Origin: Halisarca cf. caerulea
Lineage: Eukaryota > Porifera > Demospongiae > Chondrillida > Halisarcidae
Length of the DNA: 64,000 bases
Direction of reading: 5' to 3'
NCBI GenBank assembly: GCA_963170055.1
Contig: CAUJGJ010000049.1
Coordinates: 7,501-71,500 of the forward strand
The notes below the pieces were generated by a model. That model saw nothing but the letters and a program-made list of their open reading frames with translations, had not been told where the DNA came from and searched no databases. Below are positions 7,751 through 22,690 of the stretch, in pieces. Positions within the stretch are counted from its first letter, which is position 1. The number at the start of each line of letters is the position of its first letter. Made by a program: the position numbers and the translations under genes.

Positions 7751-10700
7751 GTGCCAAATATTGGTATTAGCACCACCATATCCAACATTACACAAATACG
7801 CCCACAGTAGTTAAGAATCTTCATGTGTGTCCACTGGGAATGTGCGTGGTGCTAGTGCCAAATATTGGTATTAGCACCAGCATATCCAACACTACATAAA
7901 TACGCCCTGAGCACCTCAGAAACTTCATGTGTGTCCACCGGGAATGTGCGTGGTGCTAGTGCCAAATATTGGTATTAGCACCAGCATATCCAACACTACA
8001 CAAATACGCCCACAGCACTTCAGTAAGGTCATGTGTGCCCAATGGGAATGTGCGTGGTGCTAGTGCCAAATATTGGTATTAGCACCAGCATATCCAACAC
8101 TACACAAATACGCCCACAGCACTTCAGAAACTTCATGTGTATCCACTGGGAATGTGCGTGGTGCTAGTGCCAAATATTGGTATTAGCACCACCATATCCA
8201 ACACTACACAAATACGCCCACAGAACTTCAGTAAGGTCATGTGTGTCCACTGGGAATGTGCGTGGTGCTAGTGCAAAATATTCGTATTAGCACCAGCATA
8301 TCCAACACTACACAAATAGGCCCATAGCACTTCAGTAAGGTCATGTGTGTCCACTGGGAATGTGCGTGGTGCTAGTGCCAAATATTGGTATTAGCACCAG
8401 CATATCCAACACTACACAAATACGCCAACAGTAGTTAAGAATCTTCATGTGTGTCAACTGGGAATGTGCGTGGTGCTAGTGCCAAATATTGTATTAGCAC
8501 AAGCATATCCAACACTACACAAATACGCCCACAGCACTTCAGTAAGGTCATGAGTGCCCACTGGGAATGTGCGTGCTGCTAGTGCCAAATATTGGTATTA
8601 GCACCAGCATATCCAACACTTCATAAATACGCCCAGAGCACCTCAGAAACTTCATGTGTGTCCACCGGGAATGTGCGTGGTGCTAGTGCCAAATATTGGT
8701 ATTAGCAAAAGCATATCCAACATTACACAAATACGCCAACAGTAGTTAAGAATCTTCATGTGTGTCAACTGGGAATGTGCGTGGTGCTAGTGCCAAATAT
8801 TGGTATTAGCACCAGCATATCCAACACTACACAAATACGCCCGCAGCACTTCAGAAACTTCATGTGTATCCACTGGGAATGTGCATGGTGCTAGTGCCAA
8901 ATATTGGTATTAGCACCAGCATATCCAACACTACACAAATACGCCCACAGCACTTCAGTAAGGTCATGTGTGTCCACTGGGAAAGTGCGTGGGGCTAGTG
9001 CCAAATATTGGTATTAGCACCACCATATCCAAAATTACACAAATACGCCCACAGTAGTTAAGAATTTTCATGTGTGCCCACTGGGAATGTTCGTGGTGCT
9101 AGTGCCAAATATTGGTATTAGCACCAGCATTTCCAACACTACACAAATACGCCCACAGCACTTCAGTAAGGTCATGTGTGCCCACTGGGAATGTGCGTGG
9201 TGCTAGTGCCAAATATTGTATTAGCACCAGTATATCCAACACTACACAAATACGCCCACAGCACTTCAGAAACTTCATGTGTGTCCACTTGGAATGTGCG
9301 TGGTGCTAGTGCAAAATATTGGTATTAGCACCAGCATATCCAACACTATACAAATAGGCCCACAGCACTTCAGTAAGGTCATGTGTGTTCACTGGGAATG
9401 TGCGTGGTGCTAGTGCCAAATATTGGTATTAGCACCAGCATATCCAACATTACACAAATACGCCAACAGTAGCTATGAATCTTCATGTGTGTCCGCTGGG
9501 AATGTGCGTGGTGCTAGTGCCAAATATTGGTATTAGCACCACCATATCCAACACTACACAAATACGCCCACAGCACTTCAGAAAGTTCATGTGTGTCCAC
9601 TGGGAATGTGCGTGGGTCTAGTGCCAAATATTGGTATTAGCACCAGCATATCCAACACTACACAAATACGCCCACAGCACTTCAGTAAGGTCATGTGTGT
9701 CCACTTGGAATGTGCGTGGGGTTAGTGCCAAATATTGGTATTAGCACCAGCATTTCCAACACTACACAAATACGCCCACAGCACTTCAGAAAGGTCATGT
9801 GTGCCCACTGGGAATGTGCGTGGTGCTAGTGCCAAATATTAAATTAGCACCAGTATATCCAACACTACACAAATACGCCCACAGCACTTGAGAAACTTCA
9901 CGTGTGTCCACTGGGAATGTGCGTGGTGCTAGTGCCAAATATTGGTATTAGCACCAGCATATCCAACACTACACAAATACGCCCACACCACTTCAGAAAG
10001 GTCATGTGTGTCCACTGGGAATGTGCGTGGTGCTAGTGCCGAATATTTCTATTAGCACCACCATATCCAACACTACACAAATACGCCCACAGTACTTCAC
10101 TAAGGTCATGAGTGCCCACTGGAAATGTGCGTGGTGCTAGTGCCAAATATTGGTATTAGCACCAGCATATCCAACACTACATAAATACGCCCAGAGCACC
10201 TCAGAAACTTCATGTGTGTCCACCAGGAATGTGCGTGGTGCTAGTGCCAAATATTGGTATTAGCACAAGCATATCCAACACTACGCAAATACGCCCACAG
10301 CACTTCAGTAAGGTCATGTGTGCCCACTGGGAATGTGCGTGGTGCTAGTGCCAAATATTGGTATTAGCACCAGCATATCCCACACTACACAAATATGGCC
10401 ACAGCACTTCAGAAACTTCATGTGTATCCACTGGTAATGTGCGTGGTGCTAGTGCCAAATATTGGTATTAGCACCAGCATATCCAACATTACACAAATAC
10501 GCCAACAGTAGTTAAGAATTTTCATGTGTTTCAACTGGGAATGTGCGTGGTGCTAGTGCCAAATATTGGTATTAGCACAAGCATATCCAACACTACACAA
10601 ATACGCCCGCAGCACTTCAGAAACTTCATGTGTATCCACTGGGAATGTGCGTGGTGCTAGTGCCAAATATTGGTATTAGCACCAGCATATCCAACACTAC

Positions 10701-10980
10701 ACTAATACGCCCACAGCACTTCAGTAAGGTCATGTGTGTCCACTGGGAATGTGCGTGGGGCTAGTGCCAAATATTGGTATTAGCACCAGCATTTCCAACA
10801 CTACACAAATACGCCCACAGCACTTCAGAAAGGTCATGTGTGCCCACTGGGAATGTGCGTGGTGCTAGTGCCAAATATTAAATTAGCACCAGTATATCCA
10901 ACACTACACAAATACGCCCTCAGCACTTGAGAAACTTCACGTGTGTCCACTGGGAATGTGCGTGGTGCTAGTGCCAAATA

Positions 10981-12228
10981 TTGATATTAGCACCAGCATA
11001 TCCAACACTACACAAATACGCCCACAGCACTTCAGAAAGGTCATGTGTGTCCACTGGGAATGTGCGTGGTGCTAGTGCCAAATATTTCTATTAGCACCAC
11101 CATATCCAACACTACACAAATACGCCCACAGTACTTCACTAAGGGCATGAGTGCCCAATGGAAATGTGCGTGGTGCTAGTGCCAAATATTGGTATTAGCA
11201 CCAGCATATCCAACACTACATGAATACGCCAAGAGAACCTCAGAAACTTCATGTGTGTAAACTGGGAATGTGCGTAGTGCTACTGCCAAATATTGGTATT
11301 AGCACCAGCATATCCAACACTACACAAAAACGCCCACAGCACTTCAGTAAGGTCATGTGTGCCCACTGGGAATGTGCGTGGTGCTAGTGCCAAATATTGG
11401 TATTAGCACCACCATATCCAACACTACACAAATACGCCCACAGCACTTCAGAAAGGTCATGTGTGTCCACTGGGAATGTGCGTGGTGCTAGTGCAAAATA
11501 TTGGTATTAGCACCAGCATATCCAACAATACACAAATAGGCCCACAGCACTTCAGTAAGGTCATGTGTGTCCACTGGGAATGTGCGTGGTGCTAGTGCCA
11601 AATATTGATATTAGCACCAGCATATCCAACACTACACAAATACGCCCACAGCACTTCAGAAAGGTCATGTGATTCCACTGGGAATGTGCGTGGTGCTAGT
11701 GCCAAATATTTCTATTAGCACCACCATATCCAACACTACACAAATACGCCCACAGTACTTCACTAAGGGCATGAGTGCCCAATGGAAATGTGCGTGGTGC
11801 TAGTGCCAAATATTGGTATTAGCACCAGCATATCCAACACTACATGAATACGCCAAGAGAACCTCAGAAACTTCATGTGTGTAAACTGGGAATGTGCGTA
11901 GTGCTACTGCCAAATATTGGTATTAGCACCAGCATATCCAACACTACACAAAAACGCCCACAGCACTTCAGTAAGGTCATGTGTGCCCACTGGGAATGTG
12001 CGTGGTGCTAGTGCCAAATATTGGTATTAGCACCACCATATCCAACACTACACAAATACGCCCACAGCACTTCAGAAAGGTCATGTGTGTCCACTGGGAA
12101 TGTGCGTGGTGCTAGTGCAAAATATTGGTATTAGCACCAGCATATCCAACAATACACAAATAGGCCCACAGCACTTCAGTAAGGTCATGTGTGTCCACTG
12201 GGAATGTGCGTGGTGCTAGTGCCAAATA
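10981..12228 (+). repeat. 624-bp (6-monomer) tandem duplication
   Basis: TTGATATTAG at 10981 and 11605, AAGGGCATGAGTGCCCAATGG, and the unusual CTACTGCCAAAT (11281 and 11905) are all 624 bp apart. Copies are about 10981-11604 and 11605-12228, with few differences, for example GTGATTCCACTGG in the second copy where the first has GTGTGTCC. Confidence 0.9.
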
Positions 12229-13721
12229 TTGGTATTAGCACCACCATATCCAACATTACACAAATACGCCCACAGTAGTTAAGAATCTTCATGTGTGTCC
12301 ACTGGGAATGTGCGTGGTGCTAGTGCCAAATATTGGTATTAGCACCAGCATATCCAACACTACATAAATACGCCCTGAGCACCTCAGAAACTTCATGTGT
12401 GTCCACTGGGAATGTGCGTGGTGCTAGTGCCAAATATTGGTATTAGCACCAGCATATCCAACACTACACAAATACGCCCACAGCACTTTAGTAAGGTCAT
12501 GTGTGCCCACTGGGAATGTGCGTGGTGCTAGTGCCAAATATTGGTATTAGCACCAGCATATCCAACACTACACAAATACGCCCACAGCACTTCAGAAACT
12601 TCATGTGTATCCACTGGGAATGTGCGTGGTGCTAGTGCCAAATATTGGTATTAGCACCACCATATCCAATACTACACAAATACGCCCACAGAACTTCAGT
12701 AAGGTCATGTGTGTCCACTGGGAATGTGCGTGGTGCTAGTGCAAAATATTGGTATTAGCACCAGCATATCCAACACTACACAAATAGGCCCATAGCACTT
12801 CAGTAAGGTCATGTGTGTCCACTGGGAATGTGCGTGGTGCTAGTGCCAAATATTGGTATTAGCACCAGCATATCCAACACTACACAAATACGCCAACAGT
12901 AGTTAAGAATCTTCATGTGTGTCAACTGGGAATGTGCGTGGTGCTAGTGCCAAATATTGTATCAGCACAAGCATATCCAACACTACACAAATACGCCCAC
13001 AGCACTTAAGTAAGGTCATGTGTGTCCAATGGGAATGTGCGTGGTGCTAGTGCCAAATATTGGTATTAGCAAAAGCATATCCAACATTACACAAATACGC
13101 CAACAGTAGTTAAGAATCTTCATGTGTGTCAACTGGGAATGTGCGTGGTGCTAGTGCCAAATATTGTTATTTGCACCAGCATATCCAACACTACACAAAT
13201 ACGCCCGCAGCACTTCAGAAACTTCATGTGTATCCACTGGGAATGTGCGTGGTGCTAGTGCCAAATATTGGTATTAGCACCAGCATATCCAACACTACAT
13301 AAATACGCCCACAGCACTTCAGTAAGGTCATGTGTGTCCACTGGGAAAGTGCGTGGGGCTAGTGCCAAATATTGGTATTAGCACCACCATATCCAAAATT
13401 ACACAAATACGCCCACAGTAGTTAAGAATCTTCATGTGTGCCCACTGGGAATGTTCGTGGTGCTAGAGCCAAATATTGGTATTAGCACCAGCATTTCCAA
13501 CACTACACAGATACGCCCACAGCACTTCAGTAAGGTCATGTGTGCCCACTGGGAATGTGCGTGGTGTTAGTGCCAAATATTGTATTAGCACCAGTATATC
13601 CAACACTACACAAATACGCCCACAGCACTTCAGAAACTTCATGTGTGTCCACTGGGAATGTGCGTGGTGCTAGTGCAAAATATTGGTATTAGCACCAGCA
13701 TATCCAACACTATACAAATAG

Positions 13722-16060
13722 GCCCACAGCACTTCAGTAAGGTCATGTGTGTTCACTGGGAATGTGCGTGGTGCTATTGCCAAATATTGGTATTAGCACC
13801 AGCATATCCAACATTACACAAATACGCCAACAGTAGCTATGAATCTTCATGTGTGTCCGCTGGGAATGTGCGTGGTGCTAGTGCCAAATATTGGTATTAG
13901 CACCACCATATCCAACACTACACAAATACGCCCACAGCACTTCAGAAAGTTCATGTGTGTCCACTGGGAATGTGCGTGGTGCTAGTGCCAAATATTTCTA
14001 TTAGCACCACCATATCCAACACTACACAAATACGCCCACAGTACTTCAGTATGGTCATGAGTGCCCACTGGGAATGTGCGTGGTGCTAGTGCCAAATATT
14101 GGTATTAGCACCAGCATATCCAACACTACACAAATACGCCCACAGCACTTCAGTAAGGTCATGTGTGCCCACTGGGAATGTGCGTGGTGCTAGTGCCAAA
14201 TATTGGTATTAGCACCAGCATATCCAACACTACACAAATACGCCCACAGCACTTCAGAAAGGTCATGTGTGTCCACTGGGAATGTGCGTGGTGCTAGTGC
14301 AAAATATTGGTATTAGCACCAGCATATCCAACACTACACAAATAGGCCCACAGCACTTCAGTAAGGTCATGTGTGTCCACTGGGAATGTGCGTGGTGCTA
14401 GTGCCAAATATTGGTATTAGCAACACCATATCCAACATTACACAAATACGCCCACAGTAGTTAAGAATCTTCATGTGTGTCCACTGGGAATGTTCGTGGT
14501 GCTAGTGCCACATATTGGTATTAGCACCAGCATTTCCAACACTACACAAATACGCCCACAGCACTTCAGAAATGTCATGTGTGTCCACTGGGAATGTGCG
14601 TGGTGCTAGTGCCAAATATTTCTATTAGCACCACCATATCCAACACTAAACAAATACACCCACAGTACTTCAGTAAGGTCATGAGTGCCCACTGGGAATG
14701 TAAGTGGTGCTAGTGCCAAATATTGGTATTAGCACCAGCACATCCAACACTACATAAATACGCCCAGAGCACCTCAGAAACTTCATGTGTGTCCACCGGG
14801 AATGTGCGTGGTGCTAGTGCCAAATATTGGTATTAGCACCAGCATATCCAACACTACACAAATACGCCCACAGCACTTCAGTAAGGTCATGTGTGTTCAC
14901 TGGGAATGTGCGTGGTGCTAGTGCCAAATATTGGTATTAGCACCAGCATATCCAACATTACACAAATACGCCAACAGTAGCTATGAATCTTCATGTGTGT
15001 CCGCTGGGAATGTGCGTGGTGCTAGTGCCAAATATTGGTATTAGCACCACCATATCCAACACTACACAAATACGCCCACAGCACTTCAGAAAGTTCATGT
15101 GTGTCCACTGGGAATGTGCGTGGTGCTAGTGCCAAATATTTCTATTAGCACCACCATATCCAACACTACACAAATACGCCCACAGTACTTCAGTATGGTC
15201 ATGAGTGCCCACTGGGAATGTGCGTGGTGCTAGTGCCAAATATTGGTATTAGCACCAGCATATCCAACACTACACAAATACGCCCACTGCACTTCAGTAA
15301 GGTCATGTGTGCCCACTGGGAATGTGCGTGGTGCTAGTGCCAAATATTGGTATTAGCACCAGCATATCCAACACTACACAAATACGCCCACAGCACTTCA
15401 GAAAGGTCATGTGTGTCCACTGGGAATGTGCGTGGTGCTAGTGCAAAATATTGGTATTAGCACCAGCATATCCAACACTACACAAATAGGCCCACAGCAC
15501 TTCAGTAAGGTCATGTGTGTCCACTGGGAATGTGCGTGGTGCTAGTGCCAAATATTGGTATTAGCAACACCATATCCAACATTACACAAATACGCCCACA
15601 GTAGTTAAGAATCTTCATGTGTGTCCACTGGGAATGTTCGTGGTGCTAGTGCCACATATTGGTATTAGCACCAGCATTTCCAACACTACACAAATACGCC
15701 CACAGCACTTCAGAAATGTCATGTGTGTCCACTGGGAATGTGCGTGGTGCTAGTGCCAAATATTTCTATTAGCACCACCATATCCAACACTAAACAAATA
15801 CACCCACAGTACTTCAGTAAGGTCATGAGTGCCCACTGGGAATGTAAGTGGTGCTAGTGCCAAATATTGGTATTAGCACCAGCATATCCAACACTACATA
15901 AATACGCCCAGAGCACCTCAGAAACTTCATGTGTGTCCACCGGGAATGTGCGTGGTGCTAGTGCCAAATATTGGTATTAGCACCAGCATATCCAACACTA
16001 CACAAATACGCCCACAGCACTTCAGTAAGGTCATGTGTGTTCACTGGGAATGTGCGTGGT
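13722..16060 (+). repeat. 1144-bp (11-monomer) tandem duplication
   Basis: GGTCATGTGTGTTCAC at 13741 and 14885, and the rare GCCACATATTGG at 14507 and 15651, give a constant 1144-bp offset. Sequence order is kept through the TTTCTATT, CATAAATA and CACCGGG subtype monomers. Homology ends near 16060, where the downstream copy switches to the ATGCCCACAGC type. Confidence 0.9.
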
Positions 16061-17830
16061 GCTAGTGCCAAATATTGGTATTAGCACCAGCATATCCAAC
16101 ACTACACAAATATGCCCACAGCACTTCAGAAACTTCATGTGTATCCACTGGGAATGTGCGTGGTGCTAGTGCCAAATATTGGTATTAGCACCACCATATC
16201 CAACACTACACAAAAACGCCCACAGCACTTCAGAAAGGTCATGTGTGTCCACTGGGAATGTGCGTGGTGTTAGTGCAAAATATTGGTATTAGCACCAGCA
16301 TATCCAACACTACACAAATAGGCCCACAGCACTTCAGTAAGGTCATGTGTGTCCACTGGGAATGTGCGTGGTGCTAGTGCCAAATATTGGTATTAGCACC
16401 AGCATATCCAACACTACACAAATACGCCAACAGTAGTTAAGAATCTTCATGTGTGTCAACTGGGAATGTGCGTGGTGCTAGTGCCAAATATTGTAATAGC
16501 ACCAGCATATCCAACACTACACAAATACGCCCACAGCACTTCAGTAAGGTCATGTGTGTCCACTGGGAATGTGCGTGGTGCAAGGGCAAAATATTGGTAT
16601 TAGCACCAGCATATCCAACATTACACAAATACGCCAACAGTAGTTAAGAATCTTCATGTGTGTCAACTGGGAATGTGCGTGGTGCTAGTGCCAAATATTG
16701 GTATTAGCAACACCATATCCAACATTACACAAATACGCCCACAGTAGTTAAGAATCTTCATGTGTGTCCACTGGGAATGTTCGTGGTGCTAGTGCCACAT
16801 ATTGGTATTAGCACCAGCATTTCCAACACTACACAAATACGCCCACAGCACTTCAGAAATGTCATGTGTGTCCACTGGGAATGTGCGTGGTGCTAGTGCC
16901 AAATATTTCTATTAGCACCACCATATCCAACACTAAACAAATACACCCACAGTACTTCAGTAAGGTCATGAGTGCCCACTGGGAATGTAAGTGGTGCTAG
17001 TGCCAAATATTGGTATTAGCACCAGCATATCCAACACTACATAAATACGCCCAGAGCACCTCAGAAACTTCATGTGTGTCCACCGGGAATGTGCGTGGTG
17101 CTAGTGCCAAATATTGGTATTAGCACCAGCATATCCAACACTACACAAATACGCCCACAGCACTTCAGTAAGGTCATGTGTGTTCACTGGGAATGTGCGT
17201 GGTGCTAGTGCCAAATATTGGTATTAGCACCAGCATATCCAACACTACACAAATATGCCCACAGCACTTCAGAAACTTCATGTGTATCCACTGGGAATGT
17301 GCGTGGTGCTAGTGCCAAATATTGGTATTAGCACCACCATATCCAACACTACACAAATACGCCCACAGCACTTCAGAAAGGTCATGTGTGTCCACTGGGA
17401 ATGTGCGTGGTGCTAGTGCAAAATATTGGTATTAGCACCAGCATATCCAACACTACACAAATAGGCCCACAGCACTTCAGTAAGGTCATGTGTGTCCACT
17501 GGGAATGTGCGTGGTGCTAGTGCCAAATATTGGTATTAGCACCAGCATATCCAACACTACACAAATACGCCAACAGTAGTTAAGAATCTTCATGTGTGTC
17601 AACTGGGAATGTGCGTGGTGCTAGTGCCAAATATTGTAATAGCACCAGCATATCCAACACTACACAAATACGCCCACAGCACTTCAGTAAGGTCATGTGT
17701 GTCCACTGGGAATGTGCGTGGTGCAAGGGCAAAATATTGGTATTAGCACCAGCATATCCAACATTACACAAATACGCCAACAGTAGTTAAGAATCTTCAT
17801 GTGTGTCAACTGGGAATGTGCGTGGTGCTA
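15545..17830 (+). repeat. 1143-bp (11-monomer) tandem duplication overlapping the previous one
   Basis: GCCACATATTGG at 15651 and 16794, and GTGCAAGGGCAAAAT near 16585 and 17728, are 1143 bp apart. Copies are about 15545-16687 and 16688-17830. Visible differences are few (AAAAACGCCC versus AAATACGCCC; GGTGTTAGTGC versus GGTGCTAGTGC). Confidence 0.9.
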
Positions 17831-20800
17831 GTGCCAAATATTGGTATTAGCACCAGCATATCCAACACTACACAAATACGCCCGCAGAACTTCAGAAACT
17901 TCATGTGTATCCACTGGGAATGTGCGTGGTGCTAGTGCCAAATATTGGTATTAGCACCAGCATATCCAACACTACACAAATACGCCCACAGCACTTCAGT
18001 AATGTCATGTGTGTCCACTGGGAATGTGCCATGGGCTAGTGCCAAATATTGGTATTAGCACCACCATATCCAAAATTACACAAAAACGCCCACAGTAGTT
18101 AAGAATCTTCATGTGTGCCCACTGGGAATGTTCGTGGTGCTAGTGCCAAATATTGGTATTAGCACCAGCATTTCCAACACTACACAAATACGCCCACAGC
18201 ACTTCAGTAAGGTCATGTGTGCCCACTGGGAATGTGCGTGGTGCTAGTGCCAAATATTGTATTAGCACCAGTATATCCAACACTACACAAATACGCCCAC
18301 AGCACTTCAGAAACTTCATGTGTGTCCACTGGGAATGTGCGTGGTGCTAGTGCCAAATATTGGTATTAGCACCAGCATATCCAACACTACACAAATAGGC
18401 CCACAGCACTTCAGTAAGGTCATGTGTGTTCACTGGGAATGTGCGTGGTGCTAGTGCCAAATATTGGTATTAGCACCAGCATATCCAACATTACACAAAT
18501 ACGCCAACAGTAGCTAAGAATTTTCATGTGTGTCCGCTGGGAATGTGCGTGGTGCTAGTGCCAAATATTGGTATTAGCACCACCATATCCAACACTACAC
18601 AAATACGCCCACAGCACTTCAGAAAGGTCATGTGTGTCAACTGGGAATGTGCGTGGTGCTAGTGCCAAATATTTCTATTAGCACCACCATATCCAACACT
18701 ACACAAATACGCCCACAGTACTTCAGTAAGGTCATGAGTGCCCACTGGGAATGTGCGTGGTGCTAGTGCCAAATATTGGTATTAGCACCAGCATATCCAA
18801 CACTACATAAATACGCCCAGAGCACCTCAGAAACTTCATGTGTGTCCACCGGGAATGTGCGTGGTGCTAGTGCCAAATATTGGTATTAGCACCAGCATAT
18901 CCAACACTACACAAATACGCCCACAGCACTTCAGTAAGGTCATGTGTGCCCACTGGGAATGTGCGTGGTGCTAGTGCCAAATATTGGTATTAGCACCACC
19001 ATATCCAACACTACACAAATACGCCCACAGCACTTCAGAAAGGTCATGTGTGTCCACTGGGAATGTGCGTGGTGCTAGTGCAAAATATTGGTATTAGCAC
19101 CAGCATATCCAACACTACACAAATAGACCCACAGCACTTCAGTAAGGTCATGTGTGTCCACTGGGAATGTGCGTGGTGCTAGTGCCAAATATTGATATTA
19201 GCACCACCATATCCAACATTACACAAATACGCCCACAGTAAATAAGAATCTTCATGTGTGCCCACTGGGAATGTTCGTGGTGCTAGTGCCAAATATTGGT
19301 ATTAGCACCAGCATTTCCAACACTACACAAATACGCCCACAGCACTTCAGAAACTTCATGTGTATCCACTGGAAATGTGCGTGGTGCTAGTGCCAAATAT
19401 TGGTATTAGCACCAGCATATCCAACACTACACAAATACGCCCACAGCACTTCAGAAAGGTCATGTGTGTCCACTGGGAATGTGCGTGGTGCTAGTGCAAA
19501 ATATTGGTATTAGCACCAGCATATCCAACACTACACAAATAGGCCCACAGCACTTCAGTAAGGTCATGTGTGTCCACTGGGAATGTGCGTGGTGCTAGTG
19601 CCAAATATTGGTATTAGCACCAGCATATCCAACATTACACAAATACGCCCACAGTAGTTAAGAATCTTCATGTGTGTCAACTGGGAATGTGCGTGGTGCT
19701 AGTGCCAAATATTGGTATTAGCAACACCATATCCAACATTACACAAATACGCCCACAGTAGTTAAGAATCTTCATGTGTGTCCACTGGGAATGTTCGTGG
19801 TGCTAGTGCCACATATTGGTATTAGCACCAGCATTTCCAACACTACACAAATACGCCCACAGCACTTCAGAAATGTCATGTGTGTCCACTGGGAATGTGC
19901 GTGGTGCTAGTGCCAAATATTTCTATTAGCACCACCATATCCAACACTAAACAAATACACCCACAGTACTTCAGTAAGGTCATGAGTGCCCACTGGGAAT
20001 GTAAGTGGTGCTAGTGCCAAATATTGGTATTAGCACCAGCATATCCAACACTACATAAATACGCCCAGAGCACCTCAGAAACTTCATGTGTGTCCACCGG
20101 GAATGTGCGTGGTGCTAGTGCCAAATATTGGTATTAGCACCAGCATATCCAACACTACACAAATACGCCCACAGCACTTCAGTAAGGTCATGTGTGTTCA
20201 CTGGGAATGTGCGTGGTGCTAGTGCCAAATATTGGTATTAGCACCAGCATATCCAACACTACACAAATATGCCCACAGCACTTCAGAAACTTCATGTGTA
20301 TCCACTGGGAATGTGCGTGGTGCTAGTGCCAAATATTGGTATTAGCACCACCATATCCAACACTACACAAATACGCCCACAGCACTTCAGAAAGGTCATG
20401 TGTGTCCACTGGGAATGTGCGTGGTGCTAGTGCAAAATATTGGTATTAGCACCAGCATATCCAACACTACACAAATAGGCCCACAGCACTTCAGTAAGGT
20501 CATGTGTGTCCACTGGGAATGTGCGTGGTGCTAGTGCCAAATATTGGTATTAGCACCAGCATATCCAACACTACACAAATACGCCAACAGTAGTTAAGAA
20601 TCTTCATGTGTGTCAACTGGGAATGTGCGTGGTGCTAGTGCCAAATATTGTAATAGCACCAGCATATCCAACACTACACAAATACGCCCACAGCACTTCA
20701 GTAAGGTCATGTGTGTCCACTGGGAATGTGCGTGGTGCAAGGGCAAAATATTGGTATTAGCACCAGCATATCCAACATTACACAAATACGCCAACAGTAG

Positions 20801-22690
20801 TTAAGAATCTTCATGTGTGTCAACTGGGAATGTGCGTGGTGCTAGTGCCAAATATTGGTATTAGCACCAGCATATCCAACACTACACAAATACGCCCGCA
20901 GAACTTCAGAAACTTCATGTGTATCCACTGGGAATGTGCGTGGTGCTAGTGCCAAATATTGGTATTAGCACCAGCATATCCAACACTACACAAATACGCC
21001 CACAGCACTTCAGTAATGTCATGTGTGTCCACTGGGAATGTGCCATGGGCTAGTGCCAAATATTGGTATTAGCACCACCATATCCAAAATTACACAAAAA
21101 CGCCCACAGTAGTTAAGAATCTTCATGTGTGCCCACTGGGAATGTTCGTGGTGCTAGTGCCAAATATTGGTATTAGCACCAGCATTTCCAACACTACACA
21201 AATACGCCCACAGCACTTCAGTAAGGTCATGTGTGCCCACTGGGAATGTGCGTGGTGCTAGTGCCAAATATTGTATTAGCACCAGTATATCCAACACTAC
21301 ACAAATACGCCCACAGCACTTCAGAAACTTCATGTGTGTCCACTGGGAATGTGCGTGGTGCTAGTGCCAAATATTGGTATTAGCACCAGCATATCCAACA
21401 CTACACAAATAGGCCCACAGCACTTCAGTAAGGTCATGTGTGTTCACTGGGAATGTGCGTGGTGCTAGTGCCAAATATTGGTATTAGCACCAGCATATCC
21501 AACATTACACAAATACGCCAACAGTAGCTAAGAATTTTCATGTGTGTCCGCTGGGAATGTGCGTGGTGCTAGTGCCAAATATTGGTATTAGCACCACCAT
21601 ATCCAACACTACACAAATACGCCCACAGCACTTCAGAAAGGTCATGTGTGTCAACTGGGAATGTGCGTGGTGCTAGTGCCAAATATTTCTATTAGCACCA
21701 CCATATCCAACACTACACAAATACGCCCACAGTACTTCAGTAAGGTCATGAGTGCCCACTGGGAATGTGCGTGGTGCTAGTGCCAAATATTGGTATTAGC
21801 ACCAGCATATCCAACACTACATAAATACGCCCAGAGCACCTCAGAAACTTCATGTGTGTCCACCGGGAATGTGCGTGGTGCTAGTGCCAAATATTGGTAT
21901 TAGCACCAGCATATCCAACACTACACAAATACGCCCACAGCACTTCAGTAAGGTCATGTGTGCCCACTGGGAATGTGCGTGGTGCTAGTGCCAAATATTG
22001 GTATTAGCACCACCATATCCAACATTACACAAATACGCCCACAGCACTTCAGAAAGGTCATGTGTGTCCACTGGGAATGTGCGTGGTGCTAGTGCAAAAT
22101 ATTGGTATTAGCACCAGCATATCCAACACTACACAAATAGGCCCACAGCACTTCAGTAAGGTCATGTGTGTCCACTGGGAATGTGCGTGGTGCTAGTGCC
22201 AAATATTGATATTAGCACCACCATATCCAACATTACACAAATACGCCCACAGTAAATAAGAATCTTCATGTGTGCCCACTGGGAATGTTCGTGGTGCTAG
22301 TGCCAAATATTGGTATTAGCACCAGCATTTCCAACACTACACAAATACGCCCACAGCACTTCAGAAACTTCATGTGTATCCACTGGAAATGTGCGTGGTG
22401 CTAGTGCCAAATATTGGTATTAGCACCAGCATATCCAACACTACACAAATACGCCCACAGCACTTCAGAAAGGTCATGTGTGTCCACTGGGAATGTGCGT
22501 GGTGCTAGTGCAAAATATTGGTATTAGCACCAGCATATCCAACACTACACAAATAGGCCCACAGCACTTCAGTAAGGTCATGTGTGTCCACTGGGAATGT
22601 GCGTGGTGCTAGTGCCAAATATTGGTATTAGCACCAGCATATCCAACATTACACAAATACGCCCACAGTAGTTAAGAATCTTCATGTGTG
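16636..22690 (+). repeat. 3014-bp (29-monomer) tandem duplication
   Basis: GCAACACCAT at 16707 and 19721, GCCACATATTGG at 16794 and 19808, the CAAGGGCAAAAT monomer, GTGCCATGGGCTAG, and the CATTTCC and TATTGTATT monomers all recur with a 3014-bp offset. Copies are about 16636-19649 and 19650-22663. Only scattered single-base differences are seen. Confidence 0.92.
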
